This document shows, piece by piece, positions 37,138-44,851 of a stretch of DNA of 64,000 bases. Positions within the stretch are counted from its first letter, which is position 1, and each line of letters starts with the position of its first letter. The stretch is taken from the NCBI RefSeq assembly GCF_004564275.1, contig NZ_SPDV01000033.1:1-64000 (forward strand). Reading direction: 5' to 3'. Made by a program: the position numbers and the translations under genes. The notes under the pieces are model-generated. The model worked only from the letters and a program-made list of their open reading frames with translations. It was not told the origin of the DNA and did no database searches. Source of the stretch: Sphingomonas parva (ex Maeng et al. 2020). Its GTDB lineage: Bacteria > Pseudomonadota > Alphaproteobacteria > Sphingomonadales > Sphingomonadaceae.

Positions 37138-37698
37138 CTATTTGATCCCGGGCGCGGAGACGCTGGTGTCGCGCCGGTAATAGCCGCCGCCGGGGGCGGG
37201 CACCATGTACGGGCCGTAGGGCGAGTAGGACGGGGCCGGCCGGCTGGTGTCGAACGGCGCGCCGGGGCCGGTGAAGGTGTCGAGGATGTTGACCGCGGTA
37301 TTGGCCCAGTTCTGCCGCGAGGCGAGCTTCGACTGGAGCGTCTCGAGCTCGGCCCATTTCGCGTCGAGCGCGTCCGAGACGCTCACCCAATCGCCGTCGG
37401 GATCCGCCGATTGCATCGCCTGGACCTCGGCGGAGAGCTGCTGGAGGCGGACTCCTTCCCGCTCCATCGCGGCGTTCAGGCATTCCTCGAACGCCTCTCG
37501 GCGGCGCCAGGCCGCCTGCTGCTCATAAGGCGGGGCATTCCACAGCGCCGGCACCGGGATCGGGCAACCGACCCGCGTGCTGACCTGGTGCCGGGCGATC
37601 GTCTCGAGCGCGGCGGCGACCGGATCGGCGGGCGCCTGGGCGAAAGCGGCGGCGGGGGCGATGGCGAGGAGGAGAGGGACGGCGAGGCGTATCGGCAT
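37138..37698 (-). CDS. secreted protein with coiled-coil region, unknown function
   Basis: A 186-residue protein with signal peptide MPIRLAVPLLLAIAPAAAFAQ. Residues about 70-135 are predicted helical and heptad-like (EECLNAAMEREGVRLQQLSAEVQAM, then AKWAELETLQSKLASRQNWAN). The tail is Pro/Tyr/Gly-rich (SYSPYGPYMVPAPGGGYYRR) and may be unstructured. A Cys pair (GCPIP, EECLN) is present. It is downstream of nothing obvious; 101 bases separate it from the flavoprotein gene on the same strand. Confidence 0.68.
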   Translation of the reverse strand: MPIRLAVPLLLAIAPAAAFAQAPADPVAAALETIARHQVSTRVGCPIPVPALWNAPPYEQQAAWRRREAFEECLNAAMEREGVRLQQLSAEVQAMQSADPDGDWVSVSDALDAKWAELETLQSKLASRQNWANTAVNILDTFTGPGAPFDTSRPAPSYSPYGPYMVPAPGGGYYRRDTSVSAPGIK

Positions 37699-37869
37699 GA
37701 AACCCTCCAGAACGAACCGGAACCGGAACAGACTTGGCGCTCGCGGCTGAACGGCGATTGAACGCCGCCGCCTTGTCCGGCCTCGCCGCGGTCCGTAGGA
37801 GCGGCGCGTGTTCACCCGGTCTCCCCGTCGTCGCCGCGCCCTGCGCCTCGTGCTCGCCACGGGGCGCCG

Positions 37870-38634
37870 GTGAGCGCCGCGCTCGATCTCCACTTCCTGC
37901 TGTTCGCGAGTCCGGCGGTGATCCTGGTCGGGCTCGCCAAGGGCGGCTTCTCGGGCCTCGGCGCGCTCGGCACGCCGCTGATGGCGCTGGCGACCGATGA
38001 GCCGGTCAAGGCCGCCGCGATCCTGCTGCCGATCCTGCTCGTCCAGGACGTGGTCGGCGTCGCCGCCTTCCGCAGGAGCTGGGACGGATCGATCCTGGCC
38101 GCGATGCTGCCCGGCGCCGTCGCAGGGGTCGGCCTCGGCTACGTCCTCGCCGCCGCCGTCTCGGCCGACGCGGTGATGGCGGCGCTCGGCGCCGTCTCGA
38201 TCCTGTTCGGCGCCTACCGCCTGTGGGCGGAGCGCGGCGGTCGGATCGCCGCCTCGTCCAGTTCCCCGCGCTGGGTCGGCAGCCTGTTCGGCGTGATCAC
38301 CGGCTTCACCAGCCAGATCGCCCATGCCGGCGGCCCGCCGTTCCAGATGTGGGTCATGCCGCGCAAGCTCGACCGCGACGTGTTCGTCGGCACCTCGGCG
38401 ATCTTCTTTGCCGTCCTCAACTGGGTGAAGGTGCCGGCCTATGTCGCGCTCGGCGAGTTCACCCGCGACAATGCGATCGCCACCGCGGTGCTGCTGCCGG
38501 TCGCCGTCCTCGCCAGCCTCGCCGGGGTGAAACTGGTCCGCCGGGTGGCGATGGAGCGCTTCTACACCATCGTCTACGTCCTGATGATCGTCGCCGGCGT
38601 GAAGCTGCTCCTCGACGGGACAGGAATAGGCTGA
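37870..38634 (+). CDS. TSUP-family transporter (TauE/SafE type)
   Basis: A 254-residue membrane protein with about eight hydrophobic segments in two repeats. Conserved family motifs are VGLAKGGFSGLGALGTPLMAL in the first half and ITGFTSQIAHAGGPPFQMW in the second. Members export or import sulfite, sulfonates or related organosulfur compounds; the substrate here is unknown. A GTG start at 37870 is used; no stronger start lies in frame. The first copy of an intergenic repeat pair follows the stop. Confidence 0.85.
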   Translation: MSAALDLHFLLFASPAVILVGLAKGGFSGLGALGTPLMALATDEPVKAAAILLPILLVQDVVGVAAFRRSWDGSILAAMLPGAVAGVGLGYVLAAAVSADAVMAALGAVSILFGAYRLWAERGGRIAASSSSPRWVGSLFGVITGFTSQIAHAGGPPFQMWVMPRKLDRDVFVGTSAIFFAVLNWVKVPAYVALGEFTRDNAIATAVLLPVAVLASLAGVKLVRRVAMERFYTIVYVLMIVAGVKLLLDGTGIG

Positions 38635-38663
38635 GAGCAAAAGCGCGTCCCCCGCAGCCAACT

Positions 38664-38820
38664 TCCTCCCCCTTGATGGGGGAGGGCAGGGTGGGGGTGG
38701 AGCGAGTGCAGCGCAATCCGATCGAGCCGTGCGCAAGCGCCTGAGCAGATCATCCCGGGAAGGGACCTGCCTTTGCGCCACCCCCACCCCAACCCTCCCC
38801 CCTCGAGGGGGAGGGGGAAG
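38664..38820. repeat. inverted pair of palindromic GC elements
   Basis: Arm 1 (38664-38700) has CTCCCCCTTGATGGGGGAG followed by a G-rich GTGGGGGTGG tail. Arm 2 (38778-38820) has the mirrored tail CCACCCCCACCCC followed by CTCCCCCCTCGAGGGGGAG. Each arm is itself a hairpin, and the tails are inverted to each other across 77 bases. This is BIME-like architecture. Confidence 0.75.
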
Positions 38821-38881
38821 GGGATTGCCGTCGAGGCCGCGCCTGCGCCATGATCGGGGCGCGGAAGGGGAAGGCAAGGGC

Positions 38882-39589
38882 ATGAGGCAATTGGTGATGG
38901 CGGCGCTGCTTGCGGCGGCGCTTTCGGCGCCGGCAGCGGCGGCCGAGTTCAAGATCGCGCTGCAGCAGGCGCCTCTGCTCCACGGCCGCGGCGGCCTCCA
39001 CGCCGCCGACAGCCGCACCGCCGGCTCGCTGGTGCGGGTGATCGCGCCCGGCAGCCCGATCTCGAAGCGCGGCACGGTGCGCGTGCTGGTCATGAACCTT
39101 GGCCAGCCGGCCTTCGTCTTCGGGCCCGCGAGCGTCAGCCTGACCCTGGCCGACGGCACCGCCCTTCCCAAGGTGCCGGTCGCGGTGTTCAACCGCGGCG
39201 AGGCGCTGGTCGCGCGCGAGGTGCGGCGCGCCGGCGCCGTCGACCGGCGGGTGAAAGGCGATCTCGCCGGCCTCGCCCAGCAGGGCGCGTCGGGGCGGAC
39301 GATCCAGAGCATCAGCGGCGCCGCCGGCCCCAATGCGAGCGCGGCCGGCGCCGCCGAGGCCGGCCGGCAGGACCGCGGCGCCGAGGAACTGCCCGGCGCC
39401 AGGCTGCTCGGCGCGCTCGACGGCGTGCTCCGCCCCGAGCAGGTCGGGCCGCAGGAGGCGGCCGGCGGCTATCTCGTCTTCGAATTGCCCAAGGCGCTGC
39501 GCGCGCAAAAGACCGATCTGCCGCTCACCATCCTGGTCAAGGCCGGCGGCGAGGAGCATCGCTTCGCCGCCCTGCTGAAGCGGGACTAG
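38882..39589 (+). CDS. secreted protein, unknown function
   Basis: A 235-residue protein with signal peptide MRQLVMAALLAAALSAPAAAA. The mature part looks beta-rich (FKIALQQAPLLHGRGG, SLVRVIAPGSPISKRGTVRVLVMNLGQPAFVFGPASVSLTL) and suggests an immunoglobulin-like or surface fold. A middle Ala/Gly-rich section (about 130-165) is low complexity. No catalytic motif is seen. Repeat elements flank the gene on both sides. Confidence 0.72.
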   Translation: MRQLVMAALLAAALSAPAAAAEFKIALQQAPLLHGRGGLHAADSRTAGSLVRVIAPGSPISKRGTVRVLVMNLGQPAFVFGPASVSLTLADGTALPKVPVAVFNRGEALVAREVRRAGAVDRRVKGDLAGLAQQGASGRTIQSISGAAGPNASAAGAAEAGRQDRGAEELPGARLLGALDGVLRPEQVGPQEAAGGYLVFELPKALRAQKTDLPLTILVKAGGEEHRFAALLKRD

Positions 39590-39840
39590 CGGTCTCCCTC
39601 CTCCCCTTTAAGGGGAGGTGTCAGGCGAAGTCTGACGGAGGGGTGTCAGCGTTCACGTTCGGCGGGCGTTCGTCTGCGAGGCGTGCCATCGCGAGGCGCA
39701 GTGGGCGCTCGACCAGCCAAGCCAACCCGCAAGCGCCGACACCCCTCCGTCGCGCTGCGCGATGATCAGGTCGCCGCGTCCCCGGCGCGGCTGCGGAACG
39801 CGGGGCGTTCCGCACCTGATCCTCCTCCCCTCCAGGGGAG
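39590..39840. repeat. composite nested inverted-repeat element, about 250 bp
   Basis: The segment is bounded by two hairpins, CTCCCCTTTAAGGGGAG (39601-39617) and CTCCCCTCCAGGGGAG (39825-39840). Inside is a perfect 14-bp inverted repeat (39634-39647 with 39738-39751) and a 9-bp hairpin at 39792-39814 (TGCGGAACG/CGTTCCGCA). No open frame of coding character fills it. It could be a miniature element or fused REP units. Confidence 0.65.
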
Positions 39841-39912
39841 AATGATAAAGTTCGAACTGCCCCCAGCAATTCGAGGCTATCCTGGCGGCAAGGCGACCTG
39901 AGCATGGTCCCC

Positions 39913-40686
39913 TCAGTCGAGCTCCATCAGCGCGATGTTGCGGAACTCGACCGGATGGCCCTCGCTCTGGAGGTAGAGCCAGCCGCGCGCGATCCGGAGC
40001 GTGCCGCCGGCGGCGGCGATCAGCGGCCTGGCGTCGGGATCGGCCGGATCGAGCTGCGCCTCCGAATAGGACAGCACCTTTTTGCCGCCGATCCAGTGGG
40101 TGATGCGGCCGTCGCGGGTCACCTCGATCTCGGCGCGCATCCAGCGCCCATAGGGGGTCGCCGATCCGGCGGCGCGGATGCAATGCTCGGTCTCGAGTCT
40201 GCCCGCCATGACCACGTTGGTGCCGGGCGTGCAGAGATTGCCCGAGGCGGGCAGGGGCCCGTCGGGGCCGAGCAGCTGCACCTCGATGCTGACCGGAAAC
40301 TTCTGGTCGCGCGCCATCGTCGCCGGATCCTGGCCGAGCACCATGATGCCGCTGTTGCTGTGCTGCCAGCCCTCGACGTCGGGCAGCCACGTGCCCGTGA
40401 AGCGATAGTCGAGCCGCAGCCGGAACGCGCCGACCGGCCGCTTGAAGGCGAGATGGCCGAACCGCCCCGCGAACCGGCCGCCGTAATCCTCGTAGGACAC
40501 CGCGATCGCGCCGTCCTTCACCCGGAAGGTTCGCGCCGGATCCACGCCGACCGCCTGGCCGGTGATCTTCGGGGTCCAGCCGGCGAGGCTGCGGCCGTCG
40601 AAGATCCGCTGCCACCCCGGCTTCGCCGCAGCGGGCGTGGCCGCAGCGACGAGGAGCAGGAGGGCGGCTGTGGTGAGGTGGCGCAT
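39913..40686 (-). CDS. DUF1080 / 3-keto-disaccharide hydrolase domain protein, secreted
   Basis: A 257-residue exported concanavalin-like sandwich protein. A signal peptide (about 1-21) is followed by the DUF1080 fold: GWQRIFDGRSLAGWTP, DGAIAVSYEDYGG, LDYRFTG, NSGIMVLG and the C-terminal VEFRNIALMEL. The family is now named for cleavage of 3-keto-glycosides in the periplasm. It is downstream of pseudoazurin and GMC dehydrogenase genes on the same strand, which fits cleavage of the product of a glycoside 3-dehydrogenase. Activity on a particular sugar is inferred, not visible. Confidence 0.85.
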   Translation of the reverse strand: MRHLTTAALLLLVAAATPAAAKPGWQRIFDGRSLAGWTPKITGQAVGVDPARTFRVKDGAIAVSYEDYGGRFAGRFGHLAFKRPVGAFRLRLDYRFTGTWLPDVEGWQHSNSGIMVLGQDPATMARDQKFPVSIEVQLLGPDGPLPASGNLCTPGTNVVMAGRLETEHCIRAAGSATPYGRWMRAEIEVTRDGRITHWIGGKKVLSYSEAQLDPADPDARPLIAAAGGTLRIARGWLYLQSEGHPVEFRNIALMELD

Positions 40687-40705
40687 CGGGACACTCCACT
40701 CCTCG

Positions 40706-40838
40706 CCGAGCTTTGCTCGGGGAGGGGGAGCGCCGCCGAAGGCGGTGGTGGAGGGGTGTCGACGCAGCGCTACGAGGGCCCCTCCACCAGCCTTCGCCTT
40801 CGGCTACGGCTGGTCCCCCTCCCCGAGGCAAGCTCGGG
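40706..40838. repeat. inverted pair of CCGAG palindromic elements
   Basis: Hairpins CCGAGCTTTGCTCGG (40706-40720) and CCCGAGGCAAGCTCGGG (40822-40838) flank a mirrored section with GGTGGAGGGG and CCCCTCCACC. The pair fills the 162-base gap between the azurin and DUF1080 genes and could affect mRNA stability there. Confidence 0.7.
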
Positions 40839-40848
40839 GAGAATTGAC

Positions 40849-41292
40849 TTACTTCGCCTGGGCGAGGAGCTCGGTCATCTTCTTCTTGCCCATGCCGGGC
40901 AGCTTCGCCGCGGCGGCGCTCGCCTCGGCCTTGTTGGCGGCATTGCCGACCTGGACCAGGCCGACCATGCCCATGCCGACGTGCGGCAGGCATTTGTAGC
41001 CGTAGAGGCCCGGCCTGGCGAAGCGGACCACGATCTCCTCGTTGATCTTGCCCTTGAAGGTGCTGCCGCCGGCCGGGACCATGCCCGCGACGCTCTCGGC
41101 ATTATGGCCCTTCTGGGTGGCGACGAACTTCACCGTGTCGCCCGGCGCCACCTTGATGAAGGCGGGCTCGAACACCATCAGCTTCCCATCGCTGCCCTTG
41201 TTCAACATCTTCACCTGCCACTCTTTGGCGGCGGCGGGCGAGGCGGCGAGGGCGAGAACGGCCAGAGCGGCCCCGAATGCGAACTTCATCAT
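40849..41292 (-). CDS. pseudoazurin (type 1 copper protein)
   Basis: Periplasmic blue-copper electron carrier, 147 residues including a signal peptide (about 1-22). Type 1 copper ligands are His63 (KGHNAE), Cys101, His104 and Met109 in [10 protein letters not shown], with the spacing known for pseudoazurin. The start ATG has a strong AAGGAG. It lies between a GMC dehydrogenase and a DUF1080 gene, so it is a candidate electron acceptor for that dehydrogenase, or for a cytochrome oxidase chain. No nitrite reductase is in the window, so the classical denitrification partner is not supported here. Confidence 0.9.
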   Translation of the reverse strand: MMKFAFGAALAVLALAASPAAAKEWQVKMLNKGSDGKLMVFEPAFIKVAPGDTVKFVATQKGHNAESVAGMVPAGGSTFKGKINEEIVVRFARPGLYGYKCLPHVGMGMVGLVQVGNAANKAEASAAAAKLPGMGKKKMTELLAQAK

Positions 41293-41415
41293 GCTTCTCC
41301 TTCTAACCCGTTCGGGCTGAGCCCTGGACGAGAGTGACTGACACGATCCTGAACTTGGCCCCTTGAAGGGGCATAGGCCGCGACCTTCATCGGCGTGCCC
41401 CTCCACCGCCTTCGC

Positions 41416-41482
41416 GATGTTCAGGTCGGGACTGCCCCCCGGCAGTCCCTCGCCATGCTGGGGGCATGGCGCCCTGAACATC
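41416..41482 (-). repeat. nested inverted repeats able to form a three-way junction
   Basis: An outer 10-bp stem (GATGTTCAGG with CCTGAACATC) encloses two hairpins: GGGACTGCC/GGCAGTCCC (41428-41449) and CCATGC/GCATGG (41453-41469). All three stems are perfect. It lies in the 222-base gap between the GMC and pseudoazurin genes and would be in their shared transcript. No known riboswitch was recognised. Confidence 0.65.
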
Positions 41483-41485
41483 CCC

Positions 41486-41507
41486 CTCCCCGAGCAAGCT
41501 CGGGGAG
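41486..41507. repeat. CTCCCCGAGC palindrome
   Basis: A perfect 10-bp inverted repeat with an AA centre, the same sequence class as the hairpins at 40822 and 8693. It lies just past the GMC dehydrogenase stop codon. Confidence 0.75.
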
Positions 41508-41514
41508 GAATGGA

Positions 41515-43200
41515 TTAGATCTTCCCTTCCTTGAGGAACGAGGCGGCGTAATGGGCGCCGCGGGCGGACATGGCCATGTAGGTGAGCGACGGGTTCTGGC
41601 AGCCGCCCGAGGCCATGCAGGCGCCGTCGGTGACGAACAGGTTCGGCACGTCATGGGCCTGGTTGTACTTGTTGAGCACCGACTTGGCCGGGTCCTTGCC
41701 CATGTGCGCGGTGCCCATTTCGTGGATGCCGAGGCCGACGCCGCCATAATGCTTGTTGACGTAGATGTCGGTGCAGCCGGCCATCTCGAGCATCTCGCGC
41801 TGGTCCTTGGCGACCTGCTCGATCATCTTCTTCTCGTTGTCGCCGAGCCCGCAGTCGATGTGGACGATCGGCACGCCCCATTTGTCCTTGCGGGTCCTGT
41901 GCAGGGTCACCCGGTTCTCGGGGCGCGGCAGCATCTCGCCGAAGCCGCTGAGCCCGATCCGCCACGGGCCGGGGCGGCGCAGCTCGTTCTTGAGCTCGGC
42001 GCCGACGCTGGGCCGGCTGACGCCGCGGCGCCAATTGTCGCGCAGCACGCCGCCCTGGAAGCCGTAGCCGCGGGTGAAGCCCTCGGCCGGCTCGGTGACG
42101 TTGCGGTAGCGCGGGATGTAGAAGCCGTTCGGGCGGCGGCCGTGATGGTAGCGCGCCTCGAAGCCGCGGTAGATTCCGCCGGCGCCCATGCCGCTCAGAT
42201 GGTCCATCAGATAGCGGCCGACCGCGTCGGAGCGGTTGGCGAGGCCGTTGGGGAAGGCCTCGGAGGTCGAGTTCAAGAGGATCTGCGCGGTCGGGATCGC
42301 CGAGGCGCAGAGGAAGACGACCTTGGCCTCGTAGGTGCGGCCCTGCTTGGTGTTGGCGTCGATCACCCGCACCCCGGTCGCCTTGCCGGTCTTCGGATCG
42401 TAGACGACGCTGTGCACGATCGAATCGGTGACGATCGTCAAATTGCCGGTGTTGCGTGCCGCCGGCAAAGTGGCGCTGAGGCTCGAGAAATAGGAGCCGT
42501 AGGAGCAGCCGCGCTCGCACAGCGAGCGGTATTGGCACGAGATGCGGCCGAGCTCCTCGTGCTGCGGCTGGGCCTCGGTGAGATGGGCGCAGCGGCCGAT
42601 GATCAGCTTGCGGCCCGGATATTTCGCCTCGAGCTTCGCCTTGAAGTCGAGCTCGGCGTCGGTCATCGCCATCGGCGGCAGGAACTGGCCGTCGGGAAGC
42701 TGCGGCAGATTTTCTTTCGATCCGGAGATGCCGGCGAATTTTTCGACGTGATCGTACCAGGGCGCCATGTCGGCGTAGCGGATCGGCCAGTCGGAGCCGT
42801 GGCCGTCCTTGGCATTCGATTCGAAATCGATCTCGCTCATCCTATAGGATTGCCGCGCCCACATGATCGAGCGGCCGCCGAGATGGTAGCCGCGGATCCA
42901 CATGAACGGCTTGCCCTCGGCCTGGGTGTAGGGATGCTCGCTGTCCTTCACCCAGAAATGCTTGGTCGCGGTCGAGAAGGCGTAGCACTGGCTCTGGATG
43001 CCGTAATGCTCGGCCGCTTCCTCTTCCGGCACCATGCCGAAATTCTGCAGCTCCCAGGGCGAGAGCGAGTCGGTGTAGTCGGCGCCGTGCTCGACGTGGC
43101 GGCCGCGCTCGATCACCAGCACCTTGAGGCCCTTCTCGGTCAGCTCCTTGGCGGCCCAGCCGCCGCTCATCCCGGATCCGACGACGATCGCATCAAACAT
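41515..43200 (-). CDS. GMC-family FAD dehydrogenase, probable glycoside 3-dehydrogenase large subunit
   Basis: A 561-residue GMC flavoprotein: FAD motif VVGSGMSGGWAAKEL (7-21), WIRGYHLGGRSIMWARQSYR, and the C-terminal His/Asn active-site regions in GIHEMGTAHMG and GGCQNPSLTYMAM. Cys222, Cys228 and Cys232 (SLCERGCSYG) are spaced like the cluster-binding cysteines of sugar dehydrogenases of the gluconate-2-dehydrogenase type. It has no signal peptide; such large subunits are exported together with a Tat-signal small subunit, which is encoded 21 bases upstream. Together they would oxidise a sugar or glycoside, likely at C3. Confidence 0.88.
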   Translation of the reverse strand: MFDAIVVGSGMSGGWAAKELTEKGLKVLVIERGRHVEHGADYTDSLSPWELQNFGMVPEEEAAEHYGIQSQCYAFSTATKHFWVKDSEHPYTQAEGKPFMWIRGYHLGGRSIMWARQSYRMSEIDFESNAKDGHGSDWPIRYADMAPWYDHVEKFAGISGSKENLPQLPDGQFLPPMAMTDAELDFKAKLEAKYPGRKLIIGRCAHLTEAQPQHEELGRISCQYRSLCERGCSYGSYFSSLSATLPAARNTGNLTIVTDSIVHSVVYDPKTGKATGVRVIDANTKQGRTYEAKVVFLCASAIPTAQILLNSTSEAFPNGLANRSDAVGRYLMDHLSGMGAGGIYRGFEARYHHGRRPNGFYIPRYRNVTEPAEGFTRGYGFQGGVLRDNWRRGVSRPSVGAELKNELRRPGPWRIGLSGFGEMLPRPENRVTLHRTRKDKWGVPIVHIDCGLGDNEKKMIEQVAKDQREMLEMAGCTDIYVNKHYGGVGLGIHEMGTAHMGKDPAKSVLNKYNQAHDVPNLFVTDGACMASGGCQNPSLTYMAMSARGAHYAASFLKEGKI

Positions 43201-43221
43201 CTAAGCTACCCCCGAAAAAGA

Positions 43222-43764
43222 CTAGACCGCCCAGGCGCGGGTGTCGGTGCCGACGGTCACCGCCGGCTCCCACTTGCCGGGGATGAGCTCGTAGCGGAGC
43301 TCCTTCGTCGCCCCCGCCTCGGAGAGGTAGTAGACGGTGAGGAGGAGATCCTTGAACCGGCCGTAGACCGGATCGTGCGCGCCGAGCCGCTCGGCGTCGA
43401 ATTTCTTGACCAGGGCGAGGCGGGCGTCGCCGCGCGCGGCGAGCAGGCCGGTGGCGCCGATCTGGTCGACCAGGGCGCGGAACTGCTCCTGCCGCTCGCC
43501 GGACGCCCAATTGGTCATCAGCGCGTCCAGCGCCTCCGGCACGCCGGCGTCCTTCGCGCCCGGCGTATCGGTGCGCGGGATCATCGTGTCGGCGAATTCG
43601 CCGAGGATCGCGAACTGGCCCGGGGAAAAGAAGCGCTCGGCCGGCGCCGCGGCTTGCGCCAAAGCGGAGGCCGGCAGGCCGGCGACGCTTCCGCCGACGA
43701 GCAGGATGGCGGCCTGGAGCAGGCTGCGGCGATCGAGCGTGGTGGCCGATTCGGCGGACGACAT
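43222..43764 (-). CDS. gluconate 2-dehydrogenase subunit 3-family protein, Tat-exported small subunit
   Basis: A 180-residue small subunit with a twin-arginine-like signal (DRRSLLQAAILLVGG, about 11-25) ending AQA. The mature helical part (FSPGQFAILGEFADTMIPRTDTPGAKDAGV...) is the gluconate-2-dehydrogenase subunit 3 fold that chaperones and exports the GMC partner. The start at 43764 places the RR motif near the N-terminus; an ATG at 43800 would add 12 residues. Divergent from ThuA with 143 bases between starts and a LacI-like palindrome in that gap. Confidence 0.88.
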   Translation of the reverse strand: MSSAESATTLDRRSLLQAAILLVGGSVAGLPASALAQAAAPAERFFSPGQFAILGEFADTMIPRTDTPGAKDAGVPEALDALMTNWASGERQEQFRALVDQIGATGLLAARGDARLALVKKFDAERLGAHDPVYGRFKDLLLTVYYLSEAGATKELRYELIPGKWEPAVTVGTDTRAWAV

Positions 43765-43785
43765 GACCCTCTCCCCGGGTTCTAT

Positions 43786-43799
43786 TGTTAGCGCTCTCA
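43786..43799. promoter_or_regulatory. LacI-family-type operator in a divergent promoter
   Basis: TGTTAGCGCTCTCA is centred on AGCGCT with TG/CA ends, the pattern of LacI-family sugar operators. It is 22 bases upstream of the dehydrogenase small-subunit ATG and 109 bases upstream of thuA. No LacI-type gene is in the window, so the cognate regulator is unknown. Confidence 0.5.
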
Positions 43800-43907
43800 T
43801 ATTAAGGCTGTTGCGGCTTGTCCAGCGGCGCGGGCGACGTGGCTGCGGGATTTGCCGGGATTTCAGGCATTTATACGCCGCGACAAGCGGCGATCGAAGG
43901 GAGAGCA

Positions 43908-44675
43908 ATGATGACCAAGCTGCGCGGCCTGATGCTGCTGATGGCCGGGATTTCGGGAGTCGCCGCACTGGCGCCCGCCGCCGCGAAGGACGCCGACGGC
44001 AAGCCGCGCGTGCTCGTCTTCTCGCACACCACCGGCTATCGCCATGCCTCGATCGAGCCGGGCATCGCCGCGCTCCAGGGCCTCGGCGCCCGCGAGAAGA
44101 TGACGATCGTCGCCACCGAGGACCCGAACGTGTTCAGCGAGGCCGGCCTGAGGGACGTCGACGCGATCGTCTTCCTGAGCAGCACGACCGATCCGAAGAA
44201 GCCGGAGAGCGAGTGGTTCCAGGGCGCCCGGCGCGAGGCGCTGCAGGCGTTCGTCCACCGCGGCGGCGGCGTGGTCGGCATCCACGGCGCGTCCGATTCG
44301 CACTACCACTGGCCGTGGTACGGCCGGATGATCGGCGGCCATTTCGCCCGCCACCCGCAGGGCACGCCGGAAGGGGAGATCCATGTCGAGGACCGCAGGC
44401 ATCCCTCGACCAGAAGCATGCCGGAGCGCCTGCGCCGCGTCGACGAATGGTATTATATCGACGATTACGATCCGCGCTCGAAGCTGCTGGTGACGCTCGA
44501 TCCCGCCTCGATCGGCGAGAAGGACGCCAATCCCAATCCGATGAGCTGGACTCGCGAGTTCGAGGGCGGGCGCGTCTTCTACACGGCGATGGGCCATACC
44601 GACGCGAGCTATCGCGAGAAGGCGTTCCTCGACCATCTCGCCGGCGGCCTGAAGTGGGTGCTGAAGAAGAAGTGA
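43908..44675 (+). CDS. ThuA-domain protein, secreted
   Basis: A 255-residue exported protein with signal peptide (about 1-26). The ThuA (class I glutamine-amidotransferase-like) fold is seen in RVLVFSHTTGYRHASIEPG, VDAIVFLSSTTDP, GGGVVGIHGASDSHYHWPWYGRMIGG, WYYIDDYDP and MGHTDASYREKAF. The nucleophile Cys of amidotransferases is replaced by Ala in the IHGAS elbow, so a different chemistry is likely. In rhizobia ThuA works with ThuB on trehalose via 3-keto derivatives. GGGAGAG precedes the ATG. It is divergent from the GMC operon. Confidence 0.86.
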   Translation: MMTKLRGLMLLMAGISGVAALAPAAAKDADGKPRVLVFSHTTGYRHASIEPGIAALQGLGAREKMTIVATEDPNVFSEAGLRDVDAIVFLSSTTDPKKPESEWFQGARREALQAFVHRGGGVVGIHGASDSHYHWPWYGRMIGGHFARHPQGTPEGEIHVEDRRHPSTRSMPERLRRVDEWYYIDDYDPRSKLLVTLDPASIGEKDANPNPMSWTREFEGGRVFYTAMGHTDASYREKAFLDHLAGGLKWVLKKK

Positions 44676-44851
44676 GGCCATGCCCCGGCCGGTCTCGACG
44701 GGCCGGCCGGGCAGGCGCGTGCCGGGGCGGAACGCGGCGCGGCGGTTCACCGTAGCAGCGTCGCCGGGCCGGGGCCCGTCCCGCGCCCAATGCGCCCGGC
44801 CGGAGCGCCGGTCGTCCTGCCCCCGATCCCATTCTGGAAGGCGACAATTCG

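Noticed and set aside
38641-41515. A CRISPR array, suggested by the repeated GC-rich units
   Set aside because: The units are palindromic, irregularly spaced and without equal-length spacers, and no cas genes are present.
41395-43791. A 798-residue plus-strand reading frame
   Set aside because: It is antisense to the GMC dehydrogenase and small-subunit genes; its composition follows from GC-rich codons on the other strand and no domain is seen.
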